From JAPOXK01 sp965220315 (GTDB taxonomy: Bacteria; Chloroflexota; Dehalococcoidia; Bin125): a stretch of 64,000 bases of DNA. Of the stretch, positions 15,943-25,390 are shown one piece after another. The notes under the pieces were generated by a model. The model saw only the letters and a program-made list of their open reading frames with translations, was not told the origin of the DNA and searched no databases. A program made the position numbers and the translations under genes. Numbering within the stretch: the first letter of the stretch is position 1; each line of letters opens with the position of its first letter. The stretch is from positions 868,001 to 932,000 of the forward strand of contig CBDCPP010000001.1 in NCBI GenBank assembly GCA_965220315.1. The letters are read 5' to 3'.

Positions 15943-17349
15943 CTACTGTCGCCTGTCAGGTTGTGTCTGAGGCTCGGAGGCGGGGCGATCATGACGGCGG
16001 GTGCTCGCGTAGTCTGGGCCTTCGGCAATGGCATAGCTCTCGTCAAGGAGCTCAACGGTGTGGAGGCTGCGGCCGCCGGCGCCGAAAAGCCGAAGACCGC
16101 TGTTTAGCTGCACCATACAGCCCGGGTTGGCGGTGCAAACAACGTCGGCGCCAGTCGCGTTAATCTCTGCCATTTTGTTTGCAAGCAGCTGGCGAGAGAG
16201 GCTCTTCTGAACAATGGAATAGATCCCAGCGCTACCGCAGCAGCGATCAGGGTGGGCCATCTCACGCAGTTCAAGGCCCGGGATCTGGCGGAGGATGGCA
16301 CGGGGAGCAGCGGCGACCTGCTGAGCATGGACGAGGTGGCAGGAATCCTGGTATGTGACCGACTTACCTAGATCACCGACGGGCGGATCGAAGCCCACCT
16401 CAACCAAGTACTCATGGATGTCTTTGACAAGGTCCGCGAAGCGCGCGGCCCGATCACGATAGACGGGATCGTTGCGGAAAAGGTGGCTGTACTCCTTCAT
16501 GTGAGAGCCACAACCAGCAGAGTTAACGAGGATGGCATCGGGCTTGAGACGCAAAAAGCGGTCGATGTTCTTGCGGCCGAGGGCCCTGGCTTCTTCGACA
16601 TCGCCGTTGTGGGCATGCAGGGCACCACAGCAGACCTGATTTTCAGGGGCGATAACGTCAATCTTGTTGCGGGCGAGTACTCGGAGAGTGGCATGGTGGG
16701 TCTCGCCAAAGGTAAGTGGCATCACACAGCCTGTGAGGAAGGCCACGCGAGCGCGGGCCTCGCCAACTGGTCGGTACTGCCGAGCGTCTTGTGGACGGAA
16801 GAAGGGCTTCGTGAAGTCGGGAGCAAGAGCGTCGATCTCGGCGAGGCTAGGAGCGAGGCGTGCAAGAAGACCTGAGGAACGGACGATGCGCTGCAAGCCA
16901 CTGGTTTGGAAGAGTTGCATGCCTCGGCCAGCAGCACGGAGTCGTTTCGGGTGGGAAAAGACGCCGCGCATGATGACGCGCCAGATCAATCGCTGCATGG
17001 GTTTGCTTCTCTTCTGCTGGAAAAGATCAGCACGTGTGCGCTCCATGAGACGGCCGAAGGGGACGTTAGAGGGGCAGGCGGTTTCACATGCTCGGCACTG
17101 GAGGCAGCGGTCGAAGTGCTGCTGTACGCGGGGAGTGAGGTCAATGCGGCCTTCGTCCAAGGCCCGCATGAGGTAGAGACGGCCGCGAGGTGATTCGGTC
17201 TCGACACCAAGTTCGAGGTAGGTAGGACAGGCGTTAAGGCAAAAGCCGCAGTGAACGCAGAGCGTCAGCTCGGCACTATCGGGAGCGTCGGGGCCAATGA
17301 ATCGGCTAAGCGCGGCGGTAGCAGAGGGCGTATCCGGAATGCTACTCAT
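15943..17349 (-). CDS. glcF: glycolate oxidase iron-sulfur subunit
   Basis: 468 aa. Two [4Fe-4S] motifs occur near the N-terminus: CVHCGFCLNACP and CLQCRACETACP. Two CCG domains follow, one with GCVMP then NQVCCGALH, the other with DSCHLVHAQ then DRCCGSAG. This is the electron-transfer subunit that works with GlcD and GlcE to oxidise glycolate (or a related 2-hydroxyacid) to glyoxylate, passing electrons to the quinone pool at the membrane. It is last in the glcD-glcE-glcF order, 51 bases after glcE. The C-terminal 20 residues are extra, polar and not conserved. Confidence 0.93.
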   Translation of the reverse strand: MSSIPDTPSATAALSRFIGPDAPDSAELTLCVHCGFCLNACPTYLELGVETESPRGRLYLMRALDEGRIDLTPRVQQHFDRCLQCRACETACPSNVPFGRLMERTRADLFQQKRSKPMQRLIWRVIMRGVFSHPKRLRAAGRGMQLFQTSGLQRIVRSSGLLARLAPSLAEIDALAPDFTKPFFRPQDARQYRPVGEARARVAFLTGCVMPLTFGETHHATLRVLARNKIDVIAPENQVCCGALHAHNGDVEEARALGRKNIDRFLRLKPDAILVNSAGCGSHMKEYSHLFRNDPVYRDRAARFADLVKDIHEYLVEVGFDPPVGDLGKSVTYQDSCHLVHAQQVAAAPRAILRQIPGLELREMAHPDRCCGSAGIYSIVQKSLSRQLLANKMAEINATGADVVCTANPGCMVQLNSGLRLFGAGGRSLHTVELLDESYAIAEGPDYASTRRHDRPASEPQTQPDRRQ

Positions 17350-17400
17350 AGCTTGCTCACGCCTGAAGTGTAGCTGTCACCCGCGTGATACGCCGCTTGT

Positions 17401-18717
17401 TCAGATTCCGCCCACGAAGCGGCCAGGGCTGAGAGTCGCGTTGGGATCAAACTCGCGCTTGATGCGACGCATAATGGTGATGCCGTCGCCGGCGGCCCCC
17501 CAAACGTCCATCGCGCATTTCTCAGTCAGAGGAGCGTGCTCAACGACGAGCGAGCCACCTAGCGCTTCGATCCCCTTGCGCGCCGTGGCCACGATCGCGG
17601 GGAGCAGGGAGCTTGTGGGAGCAGAGAGTTGTCCGAAGAGGAGCCCGGCGTCGGCGTATGCCCAAAGGCAAGTTTGATCGGTGGCAGCGCGGAGGGCAGC
17701 GGTGGCACCGTGGAGGGAATCAGGAGGAGCAGCGCAGCGGACGAGCACGGCAATACCACGGGGCGGTGTGCCTTCGCGATCCGTGAGGCGCTGCCAAAAG
17801 TCTGGCGTTGTGGGCTCAGGTTGGATTGCAGAGTCGGCTTGGGCAACCGCGCCTGCCAACTGCAAAGTGGAGGAAACGGCACCCTTGAGGCCAGCGGCGC
17901 GCAGGACCAAGCTGGCCTCGACGAGGCCTAGGTCGTGAGCGCTTCCCGTATCGAAAGCAGCAATTGATTGCAGCCCGTTTACCTTGAGAGCGACGTGCCG
18001 TCCCAGCTCGATCGCGGCGGCGAAGTCGCCGGTGGGGATGACGAGAGTAGCGTCCGCGGCTGGGAGAGGGCGTAGCTTGAAAGTCGCTTCAACGATACAC
18101 CCCAGCGTGCCCCAAGAGCCGCTGAAGAGCTTGCACAGGTCGTAACCACTGACGTTCTTCACTACGCGGCCGCCGCCGTGCACAGTGACCCCATGAGGCA
18201 AAACGACACTGCAACCGATAAGCCAATCGCGAGGGCCGCCAAACACTCCCTTTCGTGGCCCGCTGCGCGCAGCAGCCACGCTGCCGCCAACGGTTGCCCT
18301 GTCGGGAAAAGGGACGTCTAGGGGTATGAACTGTCCATGTTCGGCCAGGAAAGTCTGCAGGGCGGTAAACCGCATGCCGCCCTGCACGGTGATCGTGAAG
18401 TCATCAAGAACGTGGTCGATGACGGCGTTAAGGGCGCTCGTGTCGAGCGCGACATCATAGCGGGTAGGGGGGGTGCCGAGGCCGATAGCGGTGCGGCCGC
18501 CTTGGAGGACAACAGCGAGACCTGCGCTGGCAGCAGCGCGTAGCACGGCTGCGAGTTCCTCAACGGTATCAGGGCGGACAGCGATGGTGGGCCGCAACCC
18601 GTCGACGAGATAGCGATCGAGGGAGTCGATATCGGTGTGCGCGTTGGCGGTGGCTGCAGCCACGGCGGCGATCCCGGCTCCGTCACTGACGCTGGCGGGT
18701 GCCTCCGAAGACTTCAT
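17401..18717 (-). CDS. glcE: glycolate oxidase FAD-binding subunit
   Basis: 438 aa. An FAD PCMH-type domain: RPTIAVRPDTVEELAAVLRAA, then GLAVVLQGGRTAIGLG in the pyrophosphate-binding region and DRATVGGSVAAARSGPRKG. VVKNVSGYDLCKLFSGSWGTLGCI is the GlcE signature. It lacks the full C-terminal substrate domain of GlcD, as normal for GlcE. It starts 9 bases after the glcD stop. Confidence 0.92.
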   Translation of the reverse strand: MKSSEAPASVSDGAGIAAVAAATANAHTDIDSLDRYLVDGLRPTIAVRPDTVEELAAVLRAAASAGLAVVLQGGRTAIGLGTPPTRYDVALDTSALNAVIDHVLDDFTITVQGGMRFTALQTFLAEHGQFIPLDVPFPDRATVGGSVAAARSGPRKGVFGGPRDWLIGCSVVLPHGVTVHGGGRVVKNVSGYDLCKLFSGSWGTLGCIVEATFKLRPLPAADATLVIPTGDFAAAIELGRHVALKVNGLQSIAAFDTGSAHDLGLVEASLVLRAAGLKGAVSSTLQLAGAVAQADSAIQPEPTTPDFWQRLTDREGTPPRGIAVLVRCAAPPDSLHGATAALRAATDQTCLWAYADAGLLFGQLSAPTSSLLPAIVATARKGIEALGGSLVVEHAPLTEKCAMDVWGAAGDGITIMRRIKREFDPNATLSPGRFVGGI

Positions 18718-18726
18718 GGTCGTGTG

Positions 18727-20193
18727 CTACACGTAGGCATCGGCGCCGAACTGCTGGATCACCTTTTGCGCGTGAGCGCCACTGGTCTCGCCGCAGCCAT
18801 GTCCGCTTGGAAATATCTTGCAGGGGTTGAAAGTATCGCTCGATGCGAACGCGGCCTTGAGACGGGCGAAGGCGTCGATGTCGTCCTCAGTGAAGATCCA
18901 GGGCAGATAGGAGCGCTTCTCAAGGCCGACGCCGTGCTCGCCGGTGATGGCACCCCCGGCATCCACACAGAGACGCATGATCTCGCCTCCCGCGTCGAGC
19001 ACACGCTCGCTCATCCCAGGAACGCGGTCGTCGAAGAGAAGGCAAGGGTGGAGGTTGCCGTCTCCGGCGTGAAACACATTGGCGACTTGGACGTCATAGC
19101 GAGCGGCGATATGGGCAACCTCGTCGAGAACAGTAGGGAGCTGGGTCCGAGGCACGACCCCATCCAGAATGTAGTAGTTAGGTTGGATGCGCCCGAGACA
19201 GCTGATCGCACCCTTGCGGCCAGCCCACAGACGCTCGCGCTCCGGTGGCTCACTGGCGACGCGGATCTCGCGGGGTTCGAAGCTCTGCACGATCTTTTGG
19301 ACGATCGCGTCTTCCGCCTCCACTTGGGAAACGGGGCCGTCGACCTCAATGATAAGCACTGCCTCGGCGTCCAAAGGGAAGCCGGTGTGGAGTACAGGCT
19401 CCACGGCGGCGATCGTCTGTTGGTCAATCATCTCCAGAGCGGCCGGAACGATGCCCGCCTTAATTACTCCGCTCACGGCGCTGCTTGCCTGGCGCATAGA
19501 GTCGAAGATGGCGAGCAGCGTACGCACTGCTTCCGGCTTTGGCATGAGCTTGACCTGTACCTTGGTGACCACCCCGACCGTCCCCTCACTGCCGACGACG
19601 CAGCCGACTAGGTCGTAGCCTGGTCGCTCGCGGTTCGGGCCACCCAGCCACTGCACTACCCCGTCGGGCGTCACGAGTTCGAGGCCAAGGACGTGGTTGG
19701 TGGTGGCACCGTAGGCGAGGCAATGGGGACCACCAGCGTTCTCAGCGACGTTGCCACCGATCGTGCAGGCCCGCTGACTGCTCGGGTCTGGCATATAGGC
19801 GAGGCCATAGGGATCGGCCGCCACGGAGAGATCGAGGTTGACGACACCGGGCTCTACAAGGGCGGTGTGATTATTCGGGTCGATATTGAGGATGCGTCGC
19901 ATACGGTTCAGAGAGAGCAAAAGCCCGCCGCGGACAGCCAGCGCGCCGCCACTGAGCCCAGTGCCGGCGCCACGGGGAGTAATAGGAAGTTCATACGCGT
20001 TGGCGATCTTGATGGCGGCGGCTACTTCGGCAGTGTTGACGGGAAAGGCAACAGCCTCGGGTGCACCGCGATCGAAGGTGCCGTCGTACTCATAGACCAA
20101 GAGGTCCTCTGGAGCCCAGATCACCGCGTCGCGGCCAAGGGCCTTTTGGAGATCGCGGACGAATGAGGTAGGAGTCACCATTGGAGTCATCAT
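18727..20193 (-). CDS. glcD: glycolate oxidase catalytic FAD subunit
   Basis: 488 aa. PCMH FAD domain with ITPRGAGTGLSGGALAVRGG, then SSQRACTIGGNVAENAGGPHCLAYG and GSEGTVGVVT. The C-terminal FAD-oxidase domain has VFHAGDGNLHPCLLFD, with the catalytic His, and GAITGEHGVGLEKR. It oxidises glycolate or D-lactate-type hydroxyacids. It is first of three genes (glcD-glcE-glcF). Starts at 20193, 20190 and 20181 are all possible; the family starts close to these. The upstream 140 bases separate it from the divergent bioY. Confidence 0.94.
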   Translation of the reverse strand: MMTPMVTPTSFVRDLQKALGRDAVIWAPEDLLVYEYDGTFDRGAPEAVAFPVNTAEVAAAIKIANAYELPITPRGAGTGLSGGALAVRGGLLLSLNRMRRILNIDPNNHTALVEPGVVNLDLSVAADPYGLAYMPDPSSQRACTIGGNVAENAGGPHCLAYGATTNHVLGLELVTPDGVVQWLGGPNRERPGYDLVGCVVGSEGTVGVVTKVQVKLMPKPEAVRTLLAIFDSMRQASSAVSGVIKAGIVPAALEMIDQQTIAAVEPVLHTGFPLDAEAVLIIEVDGPVSQVEAEDAIVQKIVQSFEPREIRVASEPPERERLWAGRKGAISCLGRIQPNYYILDGVVPRTQLPTVLDEVAHIAARYDVQVANVFHAGDGNLHPCLLFDDRVPGMSERVLDAGGEIMRLCVDAGGAITGEHGVGLEKRSYLPWIFTEDDIDAFARLKAAFASSDTFNPCKIFPSGHGCGETSGAHAQKVIQQFGADAYV

Positions 20194-20335
20194 ATCGGCT
20201 CTTTCGGCTAGCGGTACCGGCTCTTAGTCGGGGCTCCCGCAGCCGGTGTGCCAAGACCGGGGAAGCTATACTTACGCGGTCTAGTGAGAGTGCTCCCGAC
20301 GCTTCTCAGCCGGCGAGTTTGTGGAAGAGGCAACG

Positions 20336-20989
20336 ATGACGGCGTTCGCACCGACGTTCCGGCCGAGCTATCAGCCACCGCTGGCGCTGGCGGCCTTTCC
20401 CGTGAAGGCGCCAGAGCAGGCATGGATTCGCGACATCATACTGGTCGTGGCAGCGAGCTTGATTCTCGCCGGGCTCTCGCAGATCTCCTTCAGTGTCCCA
20501 TTCTCGATGGGTCGCACCGGAGACCTTGTGCCGATCACCGGACAGACTTTCGGAGTGCTGCTGATCGGCGTGACGCTGGGGAGCCGGCGGGCGACGGCGG
20601 GGGTGTTGGCCTACCTCGCTTGGGGCTGGGCAGGAGCCCCGTTCTTCGCAGGCGGGGCGCACGGGATGACGGTGCTGTATCTAGGAGCATCGGCCGGCTA
20701 CCTGTGGGGATTCGTGCTGGCGGCGTTCGTGGTGGGTTGGATGGCCGAGCATGGCTTCCATCAAGGAATGGGACTGATCGTCGCGATGCTGGTGGGCAAC
20801 GTACTGATCTACGTGGTGGGCCTGCCGGTGCTGGCGCTCTGGATCGACAACGCTGCTCTGGACCTGAGCGCCTGGCATGCGGGGCTGTGGCCGTTCATTC
20901 CCGGCGATATGGCGAAGCTGATCGCGGCGGCTCTGGTTGTGCCGGTGGCTTGGTCGGCGGTGCGAAAGTTCCGACCGATCAACTATTAG
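20336..20989 (+). CDS. bioY: biotin transporter BioY (ECF S component)
   Basis: 217 aa with about six hydrophobic segments. VPFSMGRTGDLVPITGQTFGVLLIG and LGSRRATAGVLAYLAWGWAGAPFFAGG are the BioY signature blocks around the biotin pocket. AGYLWGFVLAAFVVGW follows. It captures biotin in the membrane. No EcfA/EcfT genes are near, so it works alone or with a shared module. ATG 20336 has GAAGAGG upstream. The N-terminal 30 residues before the first helix are longer than usual. The next gene starts 10 bases after its stop. Confidence 0.93.
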   Translation: MTAFAPTFRPSYQPPLALAAFPVKAPEQAWIRDIILVVAASLILAGLSQISFSVPFSMGRTGDLVPITGQTFGVLLIGVTLGSRRATAGVLAYLAWGWAGAPFFAGGAHGMTVLYLGASAGYLWGFVLAAFVVGWMAEHGFHQGMGLIVAMLVGNVLIYVVGLPVLALWIDNAALDLSAWHAGLWPFIPGDMAKLIAAALVVPVAWSAVRKFRPINY

Positions 20990-20999
20990 GGAGCAACGC

Positions 21000-21290
21000 A
21001 TGCCAGCCTACGTCATCGTCCAGGGACGGATCGACGACCAAGTGCGCTTCGACGAGTACCGCGCGGCGGCGAATCCAACCGTTGCGGCACACGGAGGGCG
21101 GCTGCTTGGGATCGGCGACCCACCCAAAGTAATGGAAGGGGAGCAGGCCGACTTGCCCCGGCTGGTCCTAATCGAGTTTCCTTCGCTGGAGGCGGCTAAG
21201 GGCTGGTATGAATCGGCAGAGTATCAAGCCGCGATGCAGTTGCGACAGATGTCGAGTGAGAGCCGCTTCCTATTGGTGGAAGGCGAATAG
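21000..21290 (+). CDS. DUF1330 domain protein
   Basis: 96 aa ferredoxin-like fold. MPAYVIVQGRIDDQVRFDEYRAAANPTVAAHGGRLL and LVLIEFPSLEAAKGWYESAEYQAAM are the DUF1330 blocks. The family resembles dimeric alpha-beta barrel proteins such as small monooxygenases; its function is not known. It starts 10 bases after bioY with GGGAGC upstream, so it is probably cotranscribed. Confidence 0.9.
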   Translation: MPAYVIVQGRIDDQVRFDEYRAAANPTVAAHGGRLLGIGDPPKVMEGEQADLPRLVLIEFPSLEAAKGWYESAEYQAAMQLRQMSSESRFLLVEGE

Positions 21291-21712
21291 CGGATCAGAG
21301 CAGGATAGGATCGAGACGAGGGGCAGCGAAGAGGATCAGGGTCGTCGCGGGGCATATGGGGCTGGAGGAAAGGGAGGAAGGATCACAAGGACAAGGCGAA
21401 GGTGAGTAGCCTTGGTCCACCAGACTGGACGAAACCGAGACCTTTCGTGTTGAGGTTCGTCCTGGACATGTAACCAAGGCTTTGACCTCGGCCGGTCCAA
21501 ACGGCGACGCTTGCCGGATACCGGCGAGGCAGTCACGTCCGTGACCGATGGATTGTCGCCGTTGCGAAGACAAGGCCAGGGGTAGCGGTCTCACCGGGCG
21601 CTTCTCCTAGCACGTCCTATCACTGAGTCGTGGCGACAGGTACCGGCCTTCTGAAGTAGAGGCCAGGAGATACACCTTTGCTGTGTGTTGGAGCACAGGA
21701 AGGATCTCCGCC
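21291..21712. other. intergenic region upstream of IS remnant
   Basis: 422 bases without a recognised gene. The last 100 bases (from about 21610) run into the transposase start and may include the left part of the old IS. I could not define a terminal inverted repeat. Confidence 0.4.
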
Positions 21713-22126
21713 ATGATCCCCGACGACGTACTGTACCGTCAGTGTGTGTGCGCGTTCGCGCTCGCCGAGGAACTCGGCAGCGTACGCGCCGCCTGCCGGA
21801 TGCTGGGCAGCCACCACTCGACCTTCTACCGCTGCAAGCAAGAGGCCGAGCGCGACGGCCTGGAGTTGCTGCGGCCACACGAGCGGCGCCACCCGCGCAT
21901 GCCCAACGCCACCAGCCCACTCATCGAACAGCGCGTCGTTGCCTTCACCCTCGGCCACCCCGGGTTCTGGCCCAAACGCATCACCGCAGAGCTGGCACGA
22001 CCCAAGTGAGGTGGCATCTGCATCTCCCACAACGGCGTCTGGCGTATCCTCAATCGCCACAGCCTTAACACCGGCGCAAAGCGCCTCGCCCTCGTCGCCG
22101 TACAACGCTCACTACACATACGGTGA
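21713..22126 (+). pseudogene. IS481-like transposase remnant, N-terminal HTH part with internal TGA
   Basis: The frame opens MIPDDVLYRQCVCAFALAEE, then VRAACRMLGSHHSTFYR (helix-turn-helix) and NATSPLIEQRVVAFTLGHPG, as in IS481-type transposases. A TGA at 22007-22009 interrupts it in ARPK*GGICISHNGVWRIL, where relatives carry Trp, so TGG has become TGA. The frame then runs 38 more codons (NGVWRILNRHSLNTGAKRLALVAV) to a stop at 22124-22126. The whole DDE catalytic core is missing. An AAGGA site precedes the ATG. It is a dead fragment marking the left edge of a disturbed block. Confidence 0.8.
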
Positions 22127-22396
22127 TACCATTGGTGGCCAAATGGCCCAACCGTTGGCCAGGAGATATCTGCTTGGCGTTTGTTAGGCCGGTAGGCCGA
22201 TAGATGGTGTAGAGATGGTGGGCGCACCGTCCGGCGCAGCAACGCTCAAAGCCACTCTCCACAATGCTGGAGGGGGCGTTGGAACGGGTCTTCGCCCGAC
22301 GGGGGCCGTGCGCGGGTGATTACTAGCGTGGAAGAAGGATCTCTTCCTCGTGAGGTTACTGCCTCCCCGCTGGCTGTAGGTCATGGAGATAGGCAG

Positions 22397-23131
22397 ATGA
22401 ACTGGTCCCAAAAATTGCGCCGCAGGCTAGCAATCACCACGTTGGCGACGGGTCTCCTGTTCCTGGTAGCCGGATGCGGTGGGGAATCCACGCCAACCCC
22501 TGAGTTGTCGGTGGATGACTTGCTTTCGAGTTTGGGGGAAGAGTTGGCCGCCATGTCGACGGCCCATGTCCAGATGATCGACGAATCGGAATCGGGAGCC
22601 CAATTCTTTGGGACGACGTTCAAGAGCATGGAAGCGGATGTAAAGTCTCCCGACGGCTTCCGGATGCTGGTGGAGGTGGTGGCTCCTGCTATGGGATTCG
22701 TGGAGATCGAAATGGTAGCGGTCGGAGACCAGGCATACATGAAGTTCGCCGAAGACGCGCCATGGCTCCCCCTGCCCCTAGAGCAAGTGCCTTTCAATTT
22801 CGGGGCGGTAGGCCCGGCTTTGAGTGAAGTGGTTCCTCTCGTGAAGGACGCGGCCATTACAGGCCGGGAGGCCATAGCGGGCGCCCAGACGATCCGGGTA
22901 GATGGCAATATCGTGTCGGAAGATCTGTCGGACCTCATCACGTCGCTGGACTCGGGTCATCCCATCACGTTGACCCTGTGGATTGACGAGGTTGAACATA
23001 CTTTGCGGCAGCTGAGAATCGATGGCCGACTCTACGACGACGACGCGCCGGTAACGAAGCGTCTGGTGACCATTTCGGGCGTTAACCTCCCAGTTGACAT
23101 CCAACTTCCGGATATAGCCGCTGGGCCATGA
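22397..23131 (+). CDS. LppX/LprAFG-like lipoprotein
   Basis: 244 aa. A basic start MNWSQKLRRRLA, a hydrophobic helix and a lipobox VAGC with Cys27 make this a type II lipoprotein. The mature part has alternating polar/hydrophobic strands (HVQMIDESESGAQFF, FRMLVEVVAPAMGF, ITLTLWIDEVEHTLRQLRIDG) typical of the LppX/LprG fold, a hydrophobic cavity that carries lipids. It overlaps the next gene (MFS) by 4 bases (ATGA). The same lipoprotein-MFS pairing is known from mycobacterial lprG-p55, where it moves lipids across the envelope. A similar role here is inferred. Codon choice differs from the genes before the IS remnant. Confidence 0.8.
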   Translation: MNWSQKLRRRLAITTLATGLLFLVAGCGGESTPTPELSVDDLLSSLGEELAAMSTAHVQMIDESESGAQFFGTTFKSMEADVKSPDGFRMLVEVVAPAMGFVEIEMVAVGDQAYMKFAEDAPWLPLPLEQVPFNFGAVGPALSEVVPLVKDAAITGREAIAGAQTIRVDGNIVSEDLSDLITSLDSGHPITLTLWIDEVEHTLRQLRIDGRLYDDDAPVTKRLVTISGVNLPVDIQLPDIAAGP

Positions 23132-24636
23132 ACGCTGCTTGGTCCGGCCTCACGTCCCTGGGTTCTTCCCAGTCGGTCGTCCTAGGGATTCTGTGCCTGG
23201 GGGTATTCTCGACTGCCCTGGATCAGACCGTGGTCGTCGCCGCGCTGCCCAGCGTCATGGTGGATTTAGAGATCCCCCTTACGAACCTAGACAAAGCGGC
23301 TTGGATCGTAACCGGCTATCTGATCGCCTACACCGTGGCCATGCCGTTGGCGGGGCGCCTGTCCGACGTCCACGGCCGCGTCAGGATGTTCCAAGCGGCG
23401 CTGGTTCTATTCTCCATCGGGTCGGCGTTGGTGGCGGTTGCGCCGGACTTCTCTTGGATCGTGTCCGCCAGGGTGCTCCAAGCCATCGGCGGCGGCGCCA
23501 CGGTCCCCATAGGTCTGGCTATGGCAGTGGGAGCCGTAGCGCCGGAGAAAAGGGGAGTTGCTCTGGGACTTGTGGCCGCCTCGGCTGAAGCGGGGTCCGT
23601 TTTGGGGCCCCTCTATGGCGGAGCCATAATCGAGTGGCTTGGCTGGCGCTGGATATTCTGGCTGGACATCCCCCAGAGCTTCATTCTGATAGGCGCTCTG
23701 GCCATTTTACCGAACCGCGCCAATCCTGCGGCCAAAATGGACTACTTCGGGGCGCTGGCGCTGGGAGGCGCCCTCACCGTTCTAACCATGGCGCTGGCCC
23801 AAAGAAGCATCTTTTCAGGGGAGTCCATTACCCCCTATCTGCTGGTCGCATTTGGGGTTGTCTTGGTCGGCGTTTTTGTCGTCGTCCAAAGACGGGCGGT
23901 CCAGCCGCTGCTCGCATCTTTTTTGTACAGCTCCAAGGCTTTTTTATCGTCCAACATTACCCAGTTTCTAGTGGGGGTCGCCCTCATTATTTCCCTGGTT
24001 ACCGTGCCCCTCATGGCCAGCACCGTCATGGAGAAGCCGGCCTGGGAGAGCGCCCTCCACCTAGTCCGTCTTACGGCCGCCATTCCAGTGGGGGCGCTGG
24101 TAGGAGGCTATGTTCTGCGCTGGACGGGAGTGAGGCCGGTGTGCATAGTCGGCCTTGCGTTAATGGGAGCAGGCTTGCTGATCATGAGTAGTTGGGAGAC
24201 GGAGGTGGCGGAACCCAGGCTATCTTTGCCCCTAGCCATGGCGGGTTTGGGATTTGGGCTGGTCATCCCGCCCATAAGCGTCAGCGCTTTGAGCGCAGCA
24301 CCGAGTCATTATTGGGGCGCTGCAGCCTCATTAGTCACCGCCTCGCGAATGATGGGGATGGCGTTGGGACTGGCGGCCTTGTCCGCCTGGGGGATAGAGC
24401 GCTTCTATAGCCTGACCGGCCACGTGACGATTGGAGAAACATTCGAGGAGACCGAGGCCCCCTTGATCGAAGCAGGGGTGACCGTATTCCAGAACCTCTT
24501 CACGATCGCGGGGTTCCTGTCTCTGGTCGCTATTCTGCCGGCCCTACTGATGCAAGTGGAAGATGCCGAAGAATCGGAGGGGGTTCACCTGAGGTCGTTC
24601 CCGCCAGCGCCGCCACATCCGACGGCTCGGGACTGA
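23128..24636 (+). CDS. MFS exporter, DHA2 (P55-like) type
   Basis: 502 aa, 14 predicted helices. LGVFSTALDQTVVVAALPSVMVDL is helix 1 with the DHA2 motif D1 region, AGRLSDVHGRVRMFQ is motif A, and ARVLQAIGGGATVPIG is motif B/C. It is coupled by a 4-base ATGA overlap to the LppX-like lipoprotein and is probably its transport partner. The last ~25 residues (from about 24590) are encoded on the opposite strand of a histidine-kinase remnant, so the original C-terminus may have been replaced at a recombination junction. Substrates may be lipids or drugs. Confidence 0.88.
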   Translation: MNAAWSGLTSLGSSQSVVLGILCLGVFSTALDQTVVVAALPSVMVDLEIPLTNLDKAAWIVTGYLIAYTVAMPLAGRLSDVHGRVRMFQAALVLFSIGSALVAVAPDFSWIVSARVLQAIGGGATVPIGLAMAVGAVAPEKRGVALGLVAASAEAGSVLGPLYGGAIIEWLGWRWIFWLDIPQSFILIGALAILPNRANPAAKMDYFGALALGGALTVLTMALAQRSIFSGESITPYLLVAFGVVLVGVFVVVQRRAVQPLLASFLYSSKAFLSSNITQFLVGVALIISLVTVPLMASTVMEKPAWESALHLVRLTAAIPVGALVGGYVLRWTGVRPVCIVGLALMGAGLLIMSSWETEVAEPRLSLPLAMAGLGFGLVIPPISVSALSAAPSHYWGAAASLVTASRMMGMALGLAALSAWGIERFYSLTGHVTIGETFEETEAPLIEAGVTVFQNLFTIAGFLSLVAILPALLMQVEDAEESEGVHLRSFPPAPPHPTARD

Positions 24637-25390
24637 CCGACAGCGAGCCCGTCTCGATGTGCGCCACATCGAGCAAGTCCCCGATCAGCTCCCGCATCCG
24701 TTCGGTCTGCTCGACGATGATCCTGTGGAACTGGTGCACCTCGGCGGGGTCCAGACCGGATGACACGTCCAGCATGGTAGCTGCGAACTCTCTGATCGCG
24801 GCCAGCTTGATAGGTAACTCGTGGCTGACCATCCCCAGGAACTCGGCTCACACCGTCTCGCCGGTACTCAGCGTCTGCGCAACGGGAAACTCACCGAGCG
24901 AGACCTCCCGCCCGTCGGCCCGCCGGATGGTCAGCACTTCCAGGAGCTTCTCCGGGGACGGCCTGGGGGTTACAAGTCTCTCACAATCCTCGCCGCCTAC
25001 CGGTTGAGCGACAGTGACTCTCTCGTTCGGGCATCGAAGACCGCGGGCCCCCACTGGCGAGGTATTGTCAGGGCCTGTAAGTCGGCCCTAGCCCGCTGCT
25101 CGTCTCGATACTTACGGACGTTGGCGATGACCAGCGCCGCTTGGGAGGCGAATATAACCAAGGGTTCATCGTCTTCCTAGGTGAACTGGTCGTTTGGTTC
25201 CTGCTTTGCGAGGTAGATGTTGGCTACCCCTTCTCCCCTATGGCGGATCGGAGCCGTCAGAAAAGAGCTAACCGAGACGAGGAGAAGGTCAGAAAGGCCC
25301 AGCGACCCGATGTGGCTGTGGTAATCACGGACGCACAGGGGTTCTCGGAGTCCGCTGAGGTATTGGAAGACCAGCAGCCGGTCCGGGCGG
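24597..25390 (-). pseudogene. decayed GAF-PAS-histidine kinase
   Basis: Reading the minus strand, pieces of a sensor kinase appear in order. A GAF part runs from LREPLCVRDYHSHIG through GEGVANIYLAKQEPNDQFT to IFASQAALVIANVRKYRDEQ. A PAS part has LTIRRADGREVSLGEFPV. A HisKA part reads FLGMVSHELPIKLAAI with the phospho-His, then ERMRELIGDLLDVAHIETG. A TAG interrupts the GAF domain (QFT*EDDE), a TGA separates PAS from HisKA (ETV*AEFLG), and the frame shifts near 25030. The ATPase domain is absent. It lies directly behind the CinA gene and its end overlaps the 3' end of the MFS gene. Confidence 0.8.
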
